A stretch of 33,956 nt of DNA, taken from assembly GCA_021106765.1 (NCBI GenBank), contig JAIOTO010000106.1:1-33956 (forward strand), written 5' to 3'. Source of the stretch: Methanosarcinaceae archaeon. Lineage in GTDB: Archaea; Halobacteriota; Methanosarcinia; Methanosarcinales; Methanosarcinaceae. Below the pieces are notes generated by a model. It searched no databases and was not told the origin of the DNA. It saw only the letters and a list, made by a program, of their open reading frames with translations. Shown here piece after piece: positions 27,734 to 33,956 of this stretch. Numbering within the stretch: the first letter of the stretch is position 1; each line of letters starts with the position of its first letter. A program made the position numbers and the translations under genes.

Positions 27734-28762
27734 ATGGCTGAATATACACCCAAAGAAAGATTAGCACGCGCATTGACCGGTAAAGAAGTTGACAGGATGC
27801 CAGCTGTCTGTGTCACACAGACCGGAACTGTCGAACAAATGGACGAATGTGGAGCAGCATGGCCAGAAGCCCATGCAGATGCAGAGAAGATGGCAACCCT
27901 TGCAGAAGCAGGGCACACCATGATAGGTTTTGAGGCTGTACGTGTCCCATTCGACATCACTGCTGAAGCAGAGTTCTTTGGCTGTGGCATCAAACCAAGT
28001 ACCAGAGTACAGCAGCCATCCGTCATTAGTCATGTGATCAATGAAGTTGGTGACATTGCAAAGTTCGAGGGATATGACCTGAGCGAAGGCAGGATCAATG
28101 AAGTCTGCAAGGCGATCAAGATCCTGGCAGACAAGTACGGAGATGAATTGCCTATTATAGGTAGCATGATCGGTCCATTCTCCCTTGCACAGCACCTCAC
28201 CGGTGATTCCTGGTTCATGACCATCATGACAGACGAGGAGTTCGGTATGAAGGTCATGGAGTTCACAACCGCATTCAACATTGCATACGCCAAGAAACAG
28301 ATCGAGAACGGCGCAGACACAATGGCTGTTATTGATCCAACTGCAAGCTACCAGCTTATAGGTGCTGATTTCTACGAAAAGTTCGTTACTCCATTCCACA
28401 CACAATTCATGGATGCAATGCACGAGCTGAACGTACCTGTCGCACTCCACATCTGTGGAGATACCACCGGTGGTCTCAGCCTGATGGAAAAATGTGGTGT
28501 TGACGCAATCAGTGTTGACCAGAATGTAGACGCTGCAGCTGCAGTGAGCAAAGTGGACAAGGCTATCATCATCGGAAACCTTGATCCTGTAAGCATGCTC
28601 TGGAACCAGGGCGAAGTAAATGTCGAGGCCATCAAGGAAGAGTCCAAGAAGGTCATGGAAGCAGGCGTTGGTCTGCTCGCACCAGGTTGCGGAATTGTCA
28701 GCAATACACCTACGGTGAACCTGCAGACAATGATCGAAGAAGCAAAGAAGTGGACTTACTAA
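27734..28762 (+). CDS. mtbA: Methylamine-type methylcobamide:coenzyme M methyltransferase
   Basis: This 342-aa uroporphyrinogen-decarboxylase-fold protein moves the methyl group from methylated mono-, di- or trimethylamine corrinoid proteins to coenzyme M, making methyl-CoM for methanogenesis. Zinc ligands are H239 and C241 in LHICGD and C319 in APGCG. Sequence such as [20 protein letters not shown] and [12 protein letters not shown] matches MtbA rather than methanol-specific MtaA. The ribosome site AAAGGAG is strong. Codon use looks highly biased, as expected for an abundant catabolic enzyme, and this also creates a long stop-free antisense frame. It links the pyl cluster to its purpose: the methylamine methyltransferases that feed MtbA contain pyrrolysine. 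Confidence 0.93.
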   Translation: MAEYTPKERLARALTGKEVDRMPAVCVTQTGTVEQMDECGAAWPEAHADAEKMATLAEAGHTMIGFEAVRVPFDITAEAEFFGCGIKPSTRVQQPSVISHVINEVGDIAKFEGYDLSEGRINEVCKAIKILADKYGDELPIIGSMIGPFSLAQHLTGDSWFMTIMTDEEFGMKVMEFTTAFNIAYAKKQIENGADTMAVIDPTASYQLIGADFYEKFVTPFHTQFMDAMHELNVPVALHICGDTTGGLSLMEKCGVDAISVDQNVDAAAAVSKVDKAIIIGNLDPVSMLWNQGEVNVEAIKEESKKVMEAGVGLLAPGCGIVSNTPTVNLQTMIEEAKKWTY

Positions 28763-28798
28763 GTCCATTTCCTTTTCTTTTTCCTTTTACTTTTTTTG
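28751..28798 (+). terminator. Hairpin and oligo-T terminator of mtbA
   Basis: TGGACTT/ACT/AAGTCCA (28751-28767) is a perfect 7-bp hairpin that contains the mtbA stop codon. It is followed by a 30-nt pyrimidine tract with several T4-T7 runs ending near 28798. Multiple T-tracts are the typical archaeal termination signal, so a strong stop for a highly expressed gene is likely. Confidence 0.8.
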
Positions 28799-28929
28799 TG
28801 TTGCCTATCGTCTTAATATCCGGATAGATATATCTAAACCTGGATCGATTCCTCTCAATTCATATTCTGGCATTTCTGTGATTCAGAAGCCATCTCCTTA
28901 TATCGTGAATATGGGTCGCCATTACCGGA

Positions 28930-29727
28930 TCAGAGTAACAATACAAGAACGCTCAGTAACCCCAGGGCAATACAGAAGTTCGAGAAATCCATTCGTTCCG
29001 CCACTTTCAGGAACATGTCTATCGTCAACAGCCCGAACAAAAAGGCAAATAACAGTGCCACTACTGCATATCTGTCCACTGTGATCAGCCCCATCAATCC
29101 GATCCCGATCTCGGCCACCAGTATCGTGGGTATGCTCATGAGGAAGCTCAGTCTGATGGCCTTGGAAGACTCATATTTGCGTAGGAGAAGGGCAGACACC
29201 GTGATTCCGGAGCGACTGATCCCGGGAAGGGCTGCAAAGCCCTGTGCCACTCCTACAATGACAGAATCGGATATTTCCGGAAGATTTTTTCTAGCGGATC
29301 CTTTTGCCACGACTTTCTGAAGGATGCCGGTGGCAATGAGCAGGACCCCGATTAACGCTGTTGCCAGTGCACCAGAGAAATCCGTGAAACCGGTTGCGAA
29401 TTTCATTAAGGGGAGGCCCACAATACCGGTCAATAGTGTGGATATGATAAGGAACGTGATGGTCGCATCATGTGATGACCCGGATGAGAAACTCCGCACA
29501 TAGTCAGGAAGATCTCTGAGAATATCCATCACATCTTGCCGTAGGTAGATCACTGCAGAGAGCAGGGTGCCAATATGCAACCATATGGCAAGTGGAATTG
29601 CTTCTGAAAGTGTCATACCAAAGACGTTCACCATCACAAGTGAGGTCATCCCTTCACTGCTAATGGGAAGCCATTCGGCAATGCCCTGGACGGTACCAAG
29701 GATGATCGCTTCTACGAGTGTTAACAT
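28930..29727 (-). CDS. uppP: Undecaprenyl-diphosphatase-like membrane phosphatase (UppP/BacA)
   Basis: This 265-aa membrane protein has both BacA motifs: the glutamate/serine motif in EWLPISSEGM near the N-terminus and LPGISRSGIT around residue 165. About seven hydrophobic helices are visible. In bacteria it dephosphorylates undecaprenyl diphosphate; in archaea the likely substrate is a polyprenyl or dolichyl diphosphate that carries glycans. The start at 29727 (MLTLVEA) matches the family N-terminus and lies 27 nt from a TATA box on this strand, so the mRNA is probably leaderless. The longer frame from 29787 would run through that TATA box. It has no evident link to its neighbours. Confidence 0.88.
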   Translation of the reverse strand: MLTLVEAIILGTVQGIAEWLPISSEGMTSLVMVNVFGMTLSEAIPLAIWLHIGTLLSAVIYLRQDVMDILRDLPDYVRSFSSGSSHDATITFLIISTLLTGIVGLPLMKFATGFTDFSGALATALIGVLLIATGILQKVVAKGSARKNLPEISDSVIVGVAQGFAALPGISRSGITVSALLLRKYESSKAIRLSFLMSIPTILVAEIGIGLMGLITVDRYAVVALLFAFLFGLLTIDMFLKVAERMDFSNFCIALGLLSVLVLLL

Positions 29728-29749
29728 ACATAATACATATTTGCTCCCA

Positions 29750-29758
29750 TATATATAA
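29750..29758 (-). promoter_or_regulatory. TATA box of uppP, leaderless spacing
   Basis: On the minus strand this reads TTATATATA, centred about 27 nt before the preferred uppP ATG at 29727. No ribosome site lies between them. This supports both the shorter start and a leaderless transcript. Confidence 0.5.
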
Positions 29759-29833
29759 TGGATGAAGTGATGCAATATTAATGGCAAAAGTATCCGTATG
29801 TATGTGTATATGTCAATGGTACTAACAGAAACG

Positions 29834-29841
29834 TTTATATA
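29834..29841 (+). promoter_or_regulatory. TATA box of the NifX/MinD cluster
   Basis: TTTATATA within ACGTTTATATATTTT is a strong archaeal TATA box. It would start transcription near 29865, about 20 nt before the ATG at 29887, leaving room for the AAAGGTGA ribosome site at 29873-29880. It is divergent from the uppP promoter. Confidence 0.6.
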
Positions 29842-29886
29842 TTTTCTCCCACATGTGCATAATATCCGTCAAAAAGGTGAAAATAG

Positions 29887-30306
29887 ATGAAGATATGCGT
29901 AACTTCGAATGGAAAAACAATGGATGCTTCTATGGATCCACGTTTTGGACGATGTCAGTACTTTGTGATCGCCGATCCGGACACAATGACCTCAGAGGGG
30001 TTTGAGAACTCTGCCGCGTCAGCGTCCGGGGGAGCTGGGATCCAGGCAGCTCAGAGTATTGTGGGCCGTAACATTGATGTCCTTATTACAGGTAATATCG
30101 GACCCAATGCTCATCAGGTACTATCCGCTGCCAATATCAGGATAGCCACTGGTGCCAGTGGCACGATTGCTGATGCTATCAAGCAATATATGGATGGGAA
30201 ACTGACCCTTGCTGATGTTCCCACTGCTGCTGCACATGCAGGAATGGGGCAGGGACAGGGACAGGGTCGTGGAATGGGCAAAGGTCGCGGAAGAGGACAG
30301 CAGTAA
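29887..30306 (+). CDS. NifX/NafY-family protein with Gly/Gln/Arg tail
   Basis: This 139-aa protein has one dinitrogenase iron-molybdenum cofactor-binding domain (about 1-110), seen in DPRFGRCQYFVIAD, the segment GGAGIQAAQSI, DVLITGNIGPNAHQVL and the repeated family ending GTIADAIKQYMDGKL. The family binds metal clusters: FeMo-co in NifX/NafY and a Mo-Cu-S cluster in the Desulfovibrio orange protein. No nitrogenase gene is present. Residues about 118-139 are almost only Gly, Gln, Met, Arg and Lys in short repeats, a low-complexity tail. Ribosome site AAAGGTGA. With the MinD-type ATPases downstream, an ORP-like role is more likely than nitrogen fixation. Confidence 0.85.
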   Translation: MKICVTSNGKTMDASMDPRFGRCQYFVIADPDTMTSEGFENSAASASGGAGIQAAQSIVGRNIDVLITGNIGPNAHQVLSAANIRIATGASGTIADAIKQYMDGKLTLADVPTAAAHAGMGQGQGQGRGMGKGRGRGQQ

Positions 30307-30352
30307 CAGACAATGATATATGGGAATAAACACGACAATAGCGAGTGATATT

Positions 30353-30727
30353 ATGAAAGTATGCGTACCATCAATGGAAAAGGGAGGTCTGGACGATGCC
30401 GTAGGACAGCATTTCGGCATGGTCACGACATATACAGTATTGGACACTGAAACAAAGGACGTAATTGTTGTCGAGAACACCAGCGAGCACCGTGGAGGAG
30501 TTGGAATGCCACCGGAACTGCTTTCAAAAGCGGGTGTGGACATCATGCTCTGTGGCGGGCTTGGTGGAAAAGCTGTAACGATGTTCGAGAACTATGGAAT
30601 AGAGGTCTTTATAGGTGCACAGGGGACCGTGCAGGATGCTATCAATGCATGGGAAGCTGGCAAATTGTCCATGGCTACAAATGAGAATGCCTGCAATGAA
30701 CATCGCCAACACGGGCACCAACACTAA
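30353..30727 (+). CDS. NifX/NafY-family protein with His-rich tail
   Basis: This 124-aa second family member starts at the ATG at 30353, with GAGTGAT just upstream, and aligns from MKVCVPSMEKGGLDDAVGQH. An in-frame start at 30320 adds 11 residues that do not fit the family. The domain is intact through GAQGTVQDAINAWEAGKL. The C-terminus, NEHRQHGHQH, is histidine-rich and could bind metal, in contrast to the Gly/Gln tail of its neighbour. The two genes are 46 bp apart and presumably form a pair with different partners or metals. Confidence 0.82.
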   Translation: MKVCVPSMEKGGLDDAVGQHFGMVTTYTVLDTETKDVIVVENTSEHRGGVGMPPELLSKAGVDIMLCGGLGGKAVTMFENYGIEVFIGAQGTVQDAINAWEAGKLSMATNENACNEHRQHGHQH

Positions 30728-30790
30728 ATCTTGAAGGATGAAGGCAGGATCTACATACGTAAGGAGAGTACTGCTTTCCAATCCATGCCC

Positions 30791-30809
30791 TCTTCTTATT
30801 TTTTTTTAG
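30791..30809 (+). terminator. Oligo-T terminator after the second NifX-like gene
   Basis: TCTTCTTATTTTTTTTT ends about 80 nt past the stop of the second NifX-like gene. The run of nine T residues is enough for archaeal termination, though no hairpin is evident. If used, it divides the cluster into two transcripts. The next TATA-like sequence (TAGATATGATAAGATA) overlaps its end. Confidence 0.5.
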
Positions 30810-30858
30810 ATATGATAAGATATTATGGTTGTACAGGAGAAGTTAGAGGTCGGATGGT

Positions 30859-31179
30859 TTGCGATCAAAACCTCCCATGCACCTTGGGGAAATAACATAT
30901 TACATCTTTATCGAGCTGGAGGATGGCACAATTCTAAATTGGAATGTCGATGAGAACCCTGCTGCAGATCTGGATCGGAAAAAGAGTGTGAGAATTGCAG
31001 AGTTCCCGGAAAGTCGAAGCATCGGCCTTGTACCCGTCAGGGATATTGGAAAGGGTTCATTTCATAAACGTCATGATAGTTTTGTGAAACTGCTCAATAT
31101 GCCGGACGATGTGGACGATGTTGGAACACTGAACGACATGGTTTCGGAACTGAGTGTGAGAACCTTATCCACAGAATAA
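30859..31179 (+). CDS. Unknown 106-aa protein in the NifX/MinD cluster
   Basis: I do not recognise this family. The protein is small, mixed alpha/beta and charged, with no cysteine motif or membrane segment; EITYYIFIELEDGTILNWNV looks like paired strands. The likely start is the TTG at 30859, with AGAGGT 8 nt upstream. An in-frame ATG at 30877 has no ribosome site, and an ATG at 30854 is out of frame. It ends 27 nt before the first MinD-type gene in the same direction. Cysteine absence argues against an Fe-S protein. Confidence 0.6.
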   Translation: MRSKPPMHLGEITYYIFIELEDGTILNWNVDENPAADLDRKKSVRIAEFPESRSIGLVPVRDIGKGSFHKRHDSFVKLLNMPDDVDDVGTLNDMVSELSVRTLSTE

Positions 31180-31206
31180 TAAAGACATACAATGGAGATA
31201 ACAATA

Positions 31207-32055
31207 ATGAAGATCGCGATCGCAAGCGGAAAAGGTGGGACCGGCAAGACCACACTGGCCATAAATCTGGCTTTATCTTTGGAAAAGGTCCAGTTGCTGG
31301 ACTGTGATGTAGAGGAGCCAAACTGCAACCTGTTCATGAAATACGACCTCGAAGAGATAGAGGATGTGAAATTGAAGGTACCTTTCATCGATACTGCTAA
31401 ATGTGATCTGTGTGGCAAATGTTCTGATTTCTGCCGGTTCAATGCGCTTGCAACCCTGCCTGAGCGGATGATGATATTTGATGCTCTCTGCCATGGATGC
31501 GGAGGATGTGCCCTGGTCTGCCCGCTCGATGCCATAACTGAAAATGAACGTAGTATTGGTATTATCGAACGTTCACAGCCAGGGATATCTACCGTCGAAC
31601 TGTATCATGGGCTTCTGAACATCGGGGAGCCAATGGCCTCACCTCTTATTGAGGCGCTCAAAGAGTATATACACAGCAATGGTACAACCATCATAGATGC
31701 TCCACCAGGCACGGCGTGCCCTGTCATCACCACTCTTGACGATGCGGACTACTGTATCCTTGTCACTGAACCCACTCCTTTCGGACTCAATGACCTTAAG
31801 CTAGCCGTGGAGGTGGTGAGAAAGATGGATATCCCTTATGGCGTGGTGATCAATCGCAGTGATATGGGAGATGATCGGGTAAGGCAGTATTGTATCTCAG
31901 AGGGTATCCCCCTGCTGCTGGAAATACCATTTGTCCGACAGATCGCAGAGACATATTCAAATGGCATTCCTTTTGTTGAGGAGATGCCGGAATGGAAGGA
32001 GAGGTTCGTACAAATGTTCGAGACGATCCGGGAATACACAGAGGTGATCGAATGA
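31207..32055 (+). CDS. MinD/Mrp-superfamily ATPase with inserted ferredoxin, copy 1
   Basis: This 282-aa P-loop ATPase starts IASGKGGTGKTT, a deviant Walker A with the signature lysine, typical of MinD/NBP35 dimers. A ferredoxin-like insert at about 60-115 has two [4Fe-4S] motifs: CDLCGKCSDFC and CHGCGGCALVCP. The remaining MinD parts follow (IIDAPPGTACPV, VTEPTPFGLNDL). Members with this architecture (COG1149) occur next to NifX-like proteins in anaerobes; in Desulfovibrio the homologues form the orange-protein complex. The ATG at 31207 has GGAGATA upstream; the ATG at 31192 would overlap that site. Confidence 0.88.
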   Translation: MKIAIASGKGGTGKTTLAINLALSLEKVQLLDCDVEEPNCNLFMKYDLEEIEDVKLKVPFIDTAKCDLCGKCSDFCRFNALATLPERMMIFDALCHGCGGCALVCPLDAITENERSIGIIERSQPGISTVELYHGLLNIGEPMASPLIEALKEYIHSNGTTIIDAPPGTACPVITTLDDADYCILVTEPTPFGLNDLKLAVEVVRKMDIPYGVVINRSDMGDDRVRQYCISEGIPLLLEIPFVRQIAETYSNGIPFVEEMPEWKERFVQMFETIREYTEVIE

Positions 32056-32927
32056 AACAACTTACAGTGATCAGTGGGAAGGGTGGCACCGGAAAGACTA
32101 CCATTGCAGCAGCTTTTGCGTCATTGGCTCACAATGCAGTGATCGCTGATTGTGATGTGGATGCAGCTGATATGCATCTGATCCTTGATCCGGATGTGCA
32201 GGAAACGGTCGACTTCTATGGTCTGGATGTCGCAGTGATAGATCCCGATCAGTGTACCAAATGTGGTGTGTGTCGGGAACATTGCCGTTTTGATGCTATC
32301 ACTCCGGATATCACGATCGAAGCTCACCGATGTGAGGGATGTGGGGTATGTGAATACGTTTGCCCGGTGGATGCCATCACAATGGAAAACCGACGGTCTG
32401 GATGGATGTATCGTTCACTCACACGGTTTGGACCCATGGTCCATGCCAAACTTGGGATCGGGGAGGAGGCTAGCGGCAAACTTGTTGCTGTGGTCCGGGA
32501 ATCTGCACGGAAGATGGCAGAGGAACAGGAACGTGACCTGGTGATCATTGACGGCCCACCCGGGACCGGGTGTTCGGTGATCGCCGCCATCACTGGTGTG
32601 GACATGGTGCTGATAATAACCGAACCGAGTCTCTCAGGCATCCATGATCTCGAGCGGGTAGTGGATGTTGCTTATCATTTTAATATACCTGCCACGGTGT
32701 GTATCAACAAATATGATATCAATGACGAGAACACACGTCTCATTGAGGAATACTGCGATGATCTGGAAATACCGGTCGTTGGCAGACTGCCCTTTGATAA
32801 TACGCCCACACAGGCGATGATCAATGAGATGACTGTGTGTGAATATTCAGACAGCGAATTCTCCCGGGGAGTGACTCGGATATGGGAAAAAGTACTGGAC
32901 GAGCTTTTGCAGGTCGATGATCAGTGA
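32052..32927 (+). CDS. MinD/Mrp-superfamily ATPase with inserted ferredoxin, copy 2
   Basis: This 291-aa second ATPase has the same architecture: VISGKGGTGKTT near the N-terminus, a ferredoxin insert with CTKCGVCREHC and CEGCGVCEYVCP, then IIDGPPGTGCSV and ITEPSLSGIHDL. Its start overlaps copy 1 by ATGA, and GAGGTGATC lies at the right distance, so the two are translationally coupled and probably form a heterodimer. A longer in-frame start at 31992 lies inside copy 1 and is rejected. Likely roles are nucleotide-driven handling of a metal cluster on the NifX-like proteins, or spatial positioning as for other MinD proteins. Confidence 0.88.
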   Translation: MKQLTVISGKGGTGKTTIAAAFASLAHNAVIADCDVDAADMHLILDPDVQETVDFYGLDVAVIDPDQCTKCGVCREHCRFDAITPDITIEAHRCEGCGVCEYVCPVDAITMENRRSGWMYRSLTRFGPMVHAKLGIGEEASGKLVAVVRESARKMAEEQERDLVIIDGPPGTGCSVIAAITGVDMVLIITEPSLSGIHDLERVVDVAYHFNIPATVCINKYDINDENTRLIEEYCDDLEIPVVGRLPFDNTPTQAMINEMTVCEYSDSEFSRGVTRIWEKVLDELLQVDDQ

Positions 32928-32958
32928 GGACTATTGCCATCAAGTGAGGATAGCAAAT

Positions 32959-33531
32959 ATGAAATGTACAGATTGTAACAATAGAGAATGTATCACTGGT
33001 AAGGATTGCACGGACATAGCGGATGAACTGGAATACACAGGCAAAGATCTTGTCTCCATGAAGGCATCTGCTGCTATTGAAGCTAGGTACTATATGAAAA
33101 AGACGCGGTTGGAAGAGATCATCCTCTATGCAAAGGAAATGGGATACCATAAACTGGGAATCGCTTTTTGCATCGGGCTTGCAAAGGAAGCAGAGACGGT
33201 TGCCCGCATACTGGGGCAGGATTTCGATGTCCATTCGGTATGCTGTAAGGTATGTGGTGTCGACAAGGAGGACTATGAACTCGAAAAGATCCATACTGAG
33301 CAGTTCGAAGCTACATGCAATCCTCTGGGTCAGGCTCGGGTATTGAATGACTGTGATACGGACCTGAATCTCATTGTTGGATTGTGTATCGGTCATGACA
33401 CTCTGTTCACAAAGCATTCCCGAGCACCGGTGACTACCTTTATCGTCAAGGATCGGGTCCTTGCACACAATCCGGCAGGTGCCATCTACTCCCGTTATTA
33501 CCTGAAAAAAAGATTTGGACTCGAGGAATGA
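32959..33531 (+). CDS. DUF1847 family cysteine-rich protein
   Basis: This 190-aa protein starts CTDCNNRECITGKDC, an N-terminal cysteine cluster likely to bind zinc or an Fe-S cluster. It continues with LGIAFCIGLAKEAETVA, VCCKVCGVDKED and NLIVGLCIGHDTLF, typical of the DUF1847 metal-binding family. Function is unknown. The ATG at 32959 has GTGAGGAT upstream and starts directly before the first cysteine motif; the frame from 32917 has no such site. It lies 31 bp after the second MinD-type ATPase and 1 bp before the next gene, so all belong to one operon. Confidence 0.82.
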   Translation: MKCTDCNNRECITGKDCTDIADELEYTGKDLVSMKASAAIEARYYMKKTRLEEIILYAKEMGYHKLGIAFCIGLAKEAETVARILGQDFDVHSVCCKVCGVDKEDYELEKIHTEQFEATCNPLGQARVLNDCDTDLNLIVGLCIGHDTLFTKHSRAPVTTFIVKDRVLAHNPAGAIYSRYYLKKRFGLEE

Positions 33532-33532
33532 T

Positions 33533-33956
33533 ATGGAACTTACCGTGGTCTATGACAATAAGGCTGATCCAGACCTGATCAGCGGTTGGGGATTTTCCTG
33601 TTATATCAAGTTCGGACAGCATCACATACTGTTCGACACTGGCTGGAACGGATGTGCCCTGCTGGAGAACCTGGACAGCCTTGGCATCGATATCCGGACG
33701 ATCGATACACTGGTATTGTCCCACCAGCATTGGGATCATATCGGAGGAATGTCGCATGTGCTCAATGCCTGTCCGGGTATGGATGTTTATGTGCCGACGT
33801 CCTTCTCGACAAACCTGAAAAAAGAGATCGCGAAGGTCGCCACACTACATGAGATCCGGCAGGCACAGTCGATCTTCCAGGGAGTGTACACCACTGGCGA
33901 GCTTGGAAGCGACATCAAGGAACAGTCCCTGGTACTGGGGGGTGACAGGGGTGTAT
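33533..33956 (+). CDS. Metallo-beta-lactamase-fold hydrolase, cut by the window end
   Basis: The frame is open from the ATG at 33533 (GAGGAATGAT just upstream) to the end of the window, giving 141 residues without a stop. SHQHWDHIGG (63-72) is the HxHxDH metal site (H64, H66, D68, H69), and ILFDTGWNG precedes it. Archaeal relatives include COG1237 proteins related to dihydropteroate-type ribofuranosylaminobenzene phosphate synthases. The specific reaction cannot be told without the C-terminal part. It starts one base after the DUF1847 stop and is part of the same operon. Confidence 0.85.
   Translation, partial: MELTVVYDNKADPDLISGWGFSCYIKFGQHHILFDTGWNGCALLENLDSLGIDIRTIDTLVLSHQHWDHIGGMSHVLNACPGMDVYVPTSFSTNLKKEIAKVATLHEIRQAQSIFQGVYTTGELGSDIKEQSLVLGGDRGV

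Noticed and set aside
27734-28762. Methanol-specific MtaA as the identity of the methyltransferase
   Set aside because: Diagnostic stretches match MtbA from methylamine pathways better, and the gene follows the pyl cluster.
27761-28768. A 335-codon stop-free frame on the minus strand, opposite mtbA
   Set aside because: It is a by-product of the strong codon bias of mtbA. The peptide has an implausible composition rich in Cys, His and Val, no family match, and no ribosome site.
29887-30727. Nitrogen-fixation genes
   Set aside because: Only the NifX/NafY-fold family is present, without nifH, nifD, nifK, nifE, nifN or nifB, and with MinD-type partners instead.

Overview
The window looks like the chromosome of a methylotrophic methanogenic archaeon of the Methanosarcinales (Methanosarcinaceae-like). 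The evidence is a complete pyrrolysine cluster with a CUA-anticodon tRNA and a full-length PylS, a methylamine-type MtbA, the cysteate-synthase/ComDE branch of coenzyme M synthesis, and archaeal information-processing genes. Signals are archaeal: TATA boxes, GGTGA/GAGGTGATC-type ribosome sites, ATGA gene overlaps and oligo-T terminators. I cannot fix the genus. As recalled, the PylS N-terminus resembles Methanococcoides more than Methanosarcina.

Layout. (1) 261-4677, plus strand: a tight six-gene operon of cysteate synthase, an ABC-type ATPase without a membrane partner, a HypB/UreG-like GTPase, a small Fe-S protein, comD and comE. It meets a convergent methanogenesis-marker-16 protein (DUF39 plus ferredoxin), whose 3' end overlaps comE by 32 bp. 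The enzyme that converts sulfoacetaldehyde to coenzyme M is the weak point of this pathway, so the three unexplained genes and the DUF39 protein are the best candidates here for undescribed chemistry. (2) 5965-15900, minus strand: a CPA2 antiporter, an unknown 380-aa protein, TyrRS, Thg1, a PRC-barrel protein, a membrane PAS histidine kinase, a TatD-like hydrolase and a single-domain KaiC-like ATPase. (3) 16107-22837, minus strand: cobamide nucleotide-loop assembly (cobD, cbiB, cobZ, cobS, cobY and a small unknown), with a second complete cobD paralogue upstream. (4) 23120-28762, plus strand: pylT, pylS, pylB, pylC, pylD and mtbA, closed by a strong hairpin/oligo-T terminator. (5) A uppP gene on the minus strand, then from 29887 to the window end a plus-strand anaerobe-type cluster: two NifX-like proteins, a small unknown, two MinD-type ATPases with ferredoxin inserts, a DUF1847 protein and a metallo-beta-lactamase-fold protein cut by the window edge. 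It resembles the Desulfovibrio orange-protein (ORP) loci.

Blocks 3 and 4 fit together. Methylamine methyltransferases need pyrrolysine, and their partner proteins carry a corrinoid that MtbA demethylates to make methyl-CoM; blocks 3, 4 and 1 supply the corrinoid tail, pyrrolysine and coenzyme M. The methylamine methyltransferases themselves are not in the window. Among the genes with visible stops, pylB is the only one that ends in TAG, the codon decoded by pylT.

I see no insertion sequences, CRISPR arrays, rRNA or phage genes. The only gene-free stretch over 300 bp is 11506-12043.
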